From: Archangium violaceum
GTDB lineage: Bacteria > Myxococcota > Myxococcia > Myxococcales > Myxococcaceae
Length of the DNA: 64,000 nt
Direction: 5' to 3'
Assembly (NCBI RefSeq): GCF_016859125.1
Contig: NZ_CP069338.1
Location: forward strand, 9,241,501-9,305,500
The notes beneath the pieces are model-generated. The model had not been told where the DNA came from and did not search any database. It was given only the letters and a program-made list of their open reading frames with translations. This document shows, piece by piece, positions 63,059 to 64,000 of the stretch. Position 1 is the stretch's first letter. Every line of letters starts with the position of its first letter. Both the position numbers and the translations under genes were made by a program.

Positions 63059-64000
63059 CTGGATCAGGCAACACTCAACAAGCTGCTCACGGTCGGCGTC
63101 CAGAATGGCGCTTCGGACATCCACTTCCGGCCTGGCGATCCGCCCATCTACCGGGTCAATGGCGTGCTGCGGCCGCTGAAGATGGAGAAGCTGCATCCGG
63201 ATCACACCAAGCAGGTAGCGCTTCACATCATCCAGGATCCGCTGACGAAGACCCAGGTGGACAACCTGCAGGAGTACGACACCTCCTACGGCTTGCCGGG
63301 GGTGGCGCGGTTCCGGGTGAACATCTACCGGCAGAGGGGCACGCTGGCGTGCATCCTGCGCATCATCCCGGACGAGATCCCCACCATCGACGGGCTGGGG
63401 CTGCCACAGGTGCTCAAGACGATCGCCGGCAATGATCGCGGACTGGTGCTGGTGACGGGAGCGACGGGCTCGGGCAAGAGCTCGACACTCGCGGCGATGA
63501 TCGATCACATCAACCGCACCGAGAACCTGCACATCCTCACCATCGAGGATCCGGTCGAGTTCATCTACAAGAACCACAAGTCCTCCATCTCGCAGCGGGA
63601 GATCGGCCCGGACACGGAGAACTTCGCCATCGCGCTGCGCGCCGCGCTGCGCCAGGACCCGGACGTCATCCTGGTGGGCGAGATGCGCGACACGGAGACG
63701 ATCGACATCGCGCTCAAGGCCTCGGAGACGGGCCACCTGGTGCTCTCGACGGTGCACACGACGGACGCCTCGCGCACCATCAACCGCCTCGTGTCGGTGT
63801 TCCCCGCCGAGGAGCAGGCGATGGTGCGCATGCGCCTGGCCGACAGCCTCAAGGCGACCATCTCGCAGCGGCTGCTGCCGAAGGCGGACGGCAAGGGTCG
63901 CACGGTGGCGCTGGAGATCATGGTCCAGACCAAGTCGGTGGAGCAGTACATCCGCGAGGATCGGACCAGTGAGCTCAAGGACGTAATCGAGAAGGGCCGG
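63059..64000 (+). CDS. pilT: PilT-family twitching motility ATPase (partial at right edge)
   Basis: At least 314 residues of a type IV pilus retraction-type ATPase. Seen: QNGASDIHFRPGDPPIYRVNG (N-terminal domain), LVTGATGSGKSST (Walker A), HILTIEDPVEFIYKNHKSS (Asp box), RQDPDVILVGEMRDTET (Walker B) and ASETGHLVLSTVHTTDASRT (His box). The frame has no ATG, GTG or TTG between the upstream stop (63026) and the conserved start. The likely initiator is CTG 63059, with GAGAGAGG 8 bases upstream. Role: hexameric motor that depolymerises pili, driving twitching/S-motility. Whether it is the main PilT or a paralogue cannot be decided here. Confidence 0.85.
   Translation, partial: MDQATLNKLLTVGVQNGASDIHFRPGDPPIYRVNGVLRPLKMEKLHPDHTKQVALHIIQDPLTKTQVDNLQEYDTSYGLPGVARFRVNIYRQRGTLACILRIIPDEIPTIDGLGLPQVLKTIAGNDRGLVLVTGATGSGKSSTLAAMIDHINRTENLHILTIEDPVEFIYKNHKSSISQREIGPDTENFAIALRAALRQDPDVILVGEMRDTETIDIALKASETGHLVLSTVHTTDASRTINRLVSVFPAEEQAMVRMRLADSLKATISQRLLPKADGKGRTVALEIMVQTKSVEQYIREDRTSELKDVIEKGR

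Overview
This 64 kb window is high-GC, densely coding DNA. It looks like part of a myxobacterial chromosome, probably a Cystobacterineae/Archangium-like genus. That assignment is inference from a DUF2381 remnant (a myxobacterial paralogous family), a Sit-like lipoprotein toxin/immunity pair, a repeat-rich contractile-injection-system locus, a PilT-type motility ATPase at the right end, and gene content typical of these organisms. No rRNA, intact tRNA or CRISPR array was seen.

Left part, 1-13.3 kb, is largely accessory. Positions 1-6792 (minus strand) carry the start of an extracellular contractile injection system (eCIS): one sheath gene, one tube gene, a zinc-ribbon baseplate/chaperone-like gene, and a very long Pro/Ala-rich protein that runs off the left edge. 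The last is built from near-identical in-frame DNA repeats. From 6.8 to 10.9 kb lies a small graveyard of polymorphic-toxin genes: a Cys-rich lipoprotein toxin candidate with a frame break at its start, a coupled basic partner protein, a truncated DUF2381 gene, an IS1380-family element with imperfect terminal inverted repeats and a frameshifted transposase, a truncated SMI1/KNR4 gene, and a degenerate 3' half of a tRNA-Arg(CCT). The tRNA piece is a plausible integration scar. A secreted beta-barrel-like protein coupled to a secreted phosphodiesterase-like protein follows.

Middle-left, 13.3-22.5 kb (minus strand): a fatty acid desaturase, then an operon of large, poorly described proteins. Its central product carries C39-like and M23-like peptidase features and is split by an apparent single-base frame break. 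An exported protein gene leads the operon.

Centre, 22.7-48.8 kb, is core metabolism and housekeeping. It holds a lysophosphatidate acyltransferase, CCA-adding enzyme, mnmA, a SPOR protein, manA, a repeat lipoprotein divergent from a small ribbon-helix-helix regulator, and two nucleotide-sugar SDR enzymes. It continues with lepA-lepB, the pyrimidine operon pyrB-pyrC-carA, a di-haem lipoprotein, pyk, an exported bifunctional-nuclease-like protein, a zinc-ribbon protein, a long-chain acyl-CoA synthetase and gltA.

Right part, 48.9-62.5 kb, is a divergent chorismate hub. One arm (minus) is a tightly overlapping operon: DAHP-synthase-like tail ORF, menG, aroK, an aroD-aroE fusion, aroC, aroB and aroA. 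The other arm (plus) is menF-menD-menH-menA-menC-menE. The left arm makes chorismate and the right arm converts it to menaquinone; the last menaquinone step (menG) is carried by the aro arm. Four copies of a REP-like palindrome occur in the window. Two lie inside coding sequence (the aroDE linker and menC) and are translated in frame. A SpoIIAA-like protein and a PilT-family ATPase close the window.
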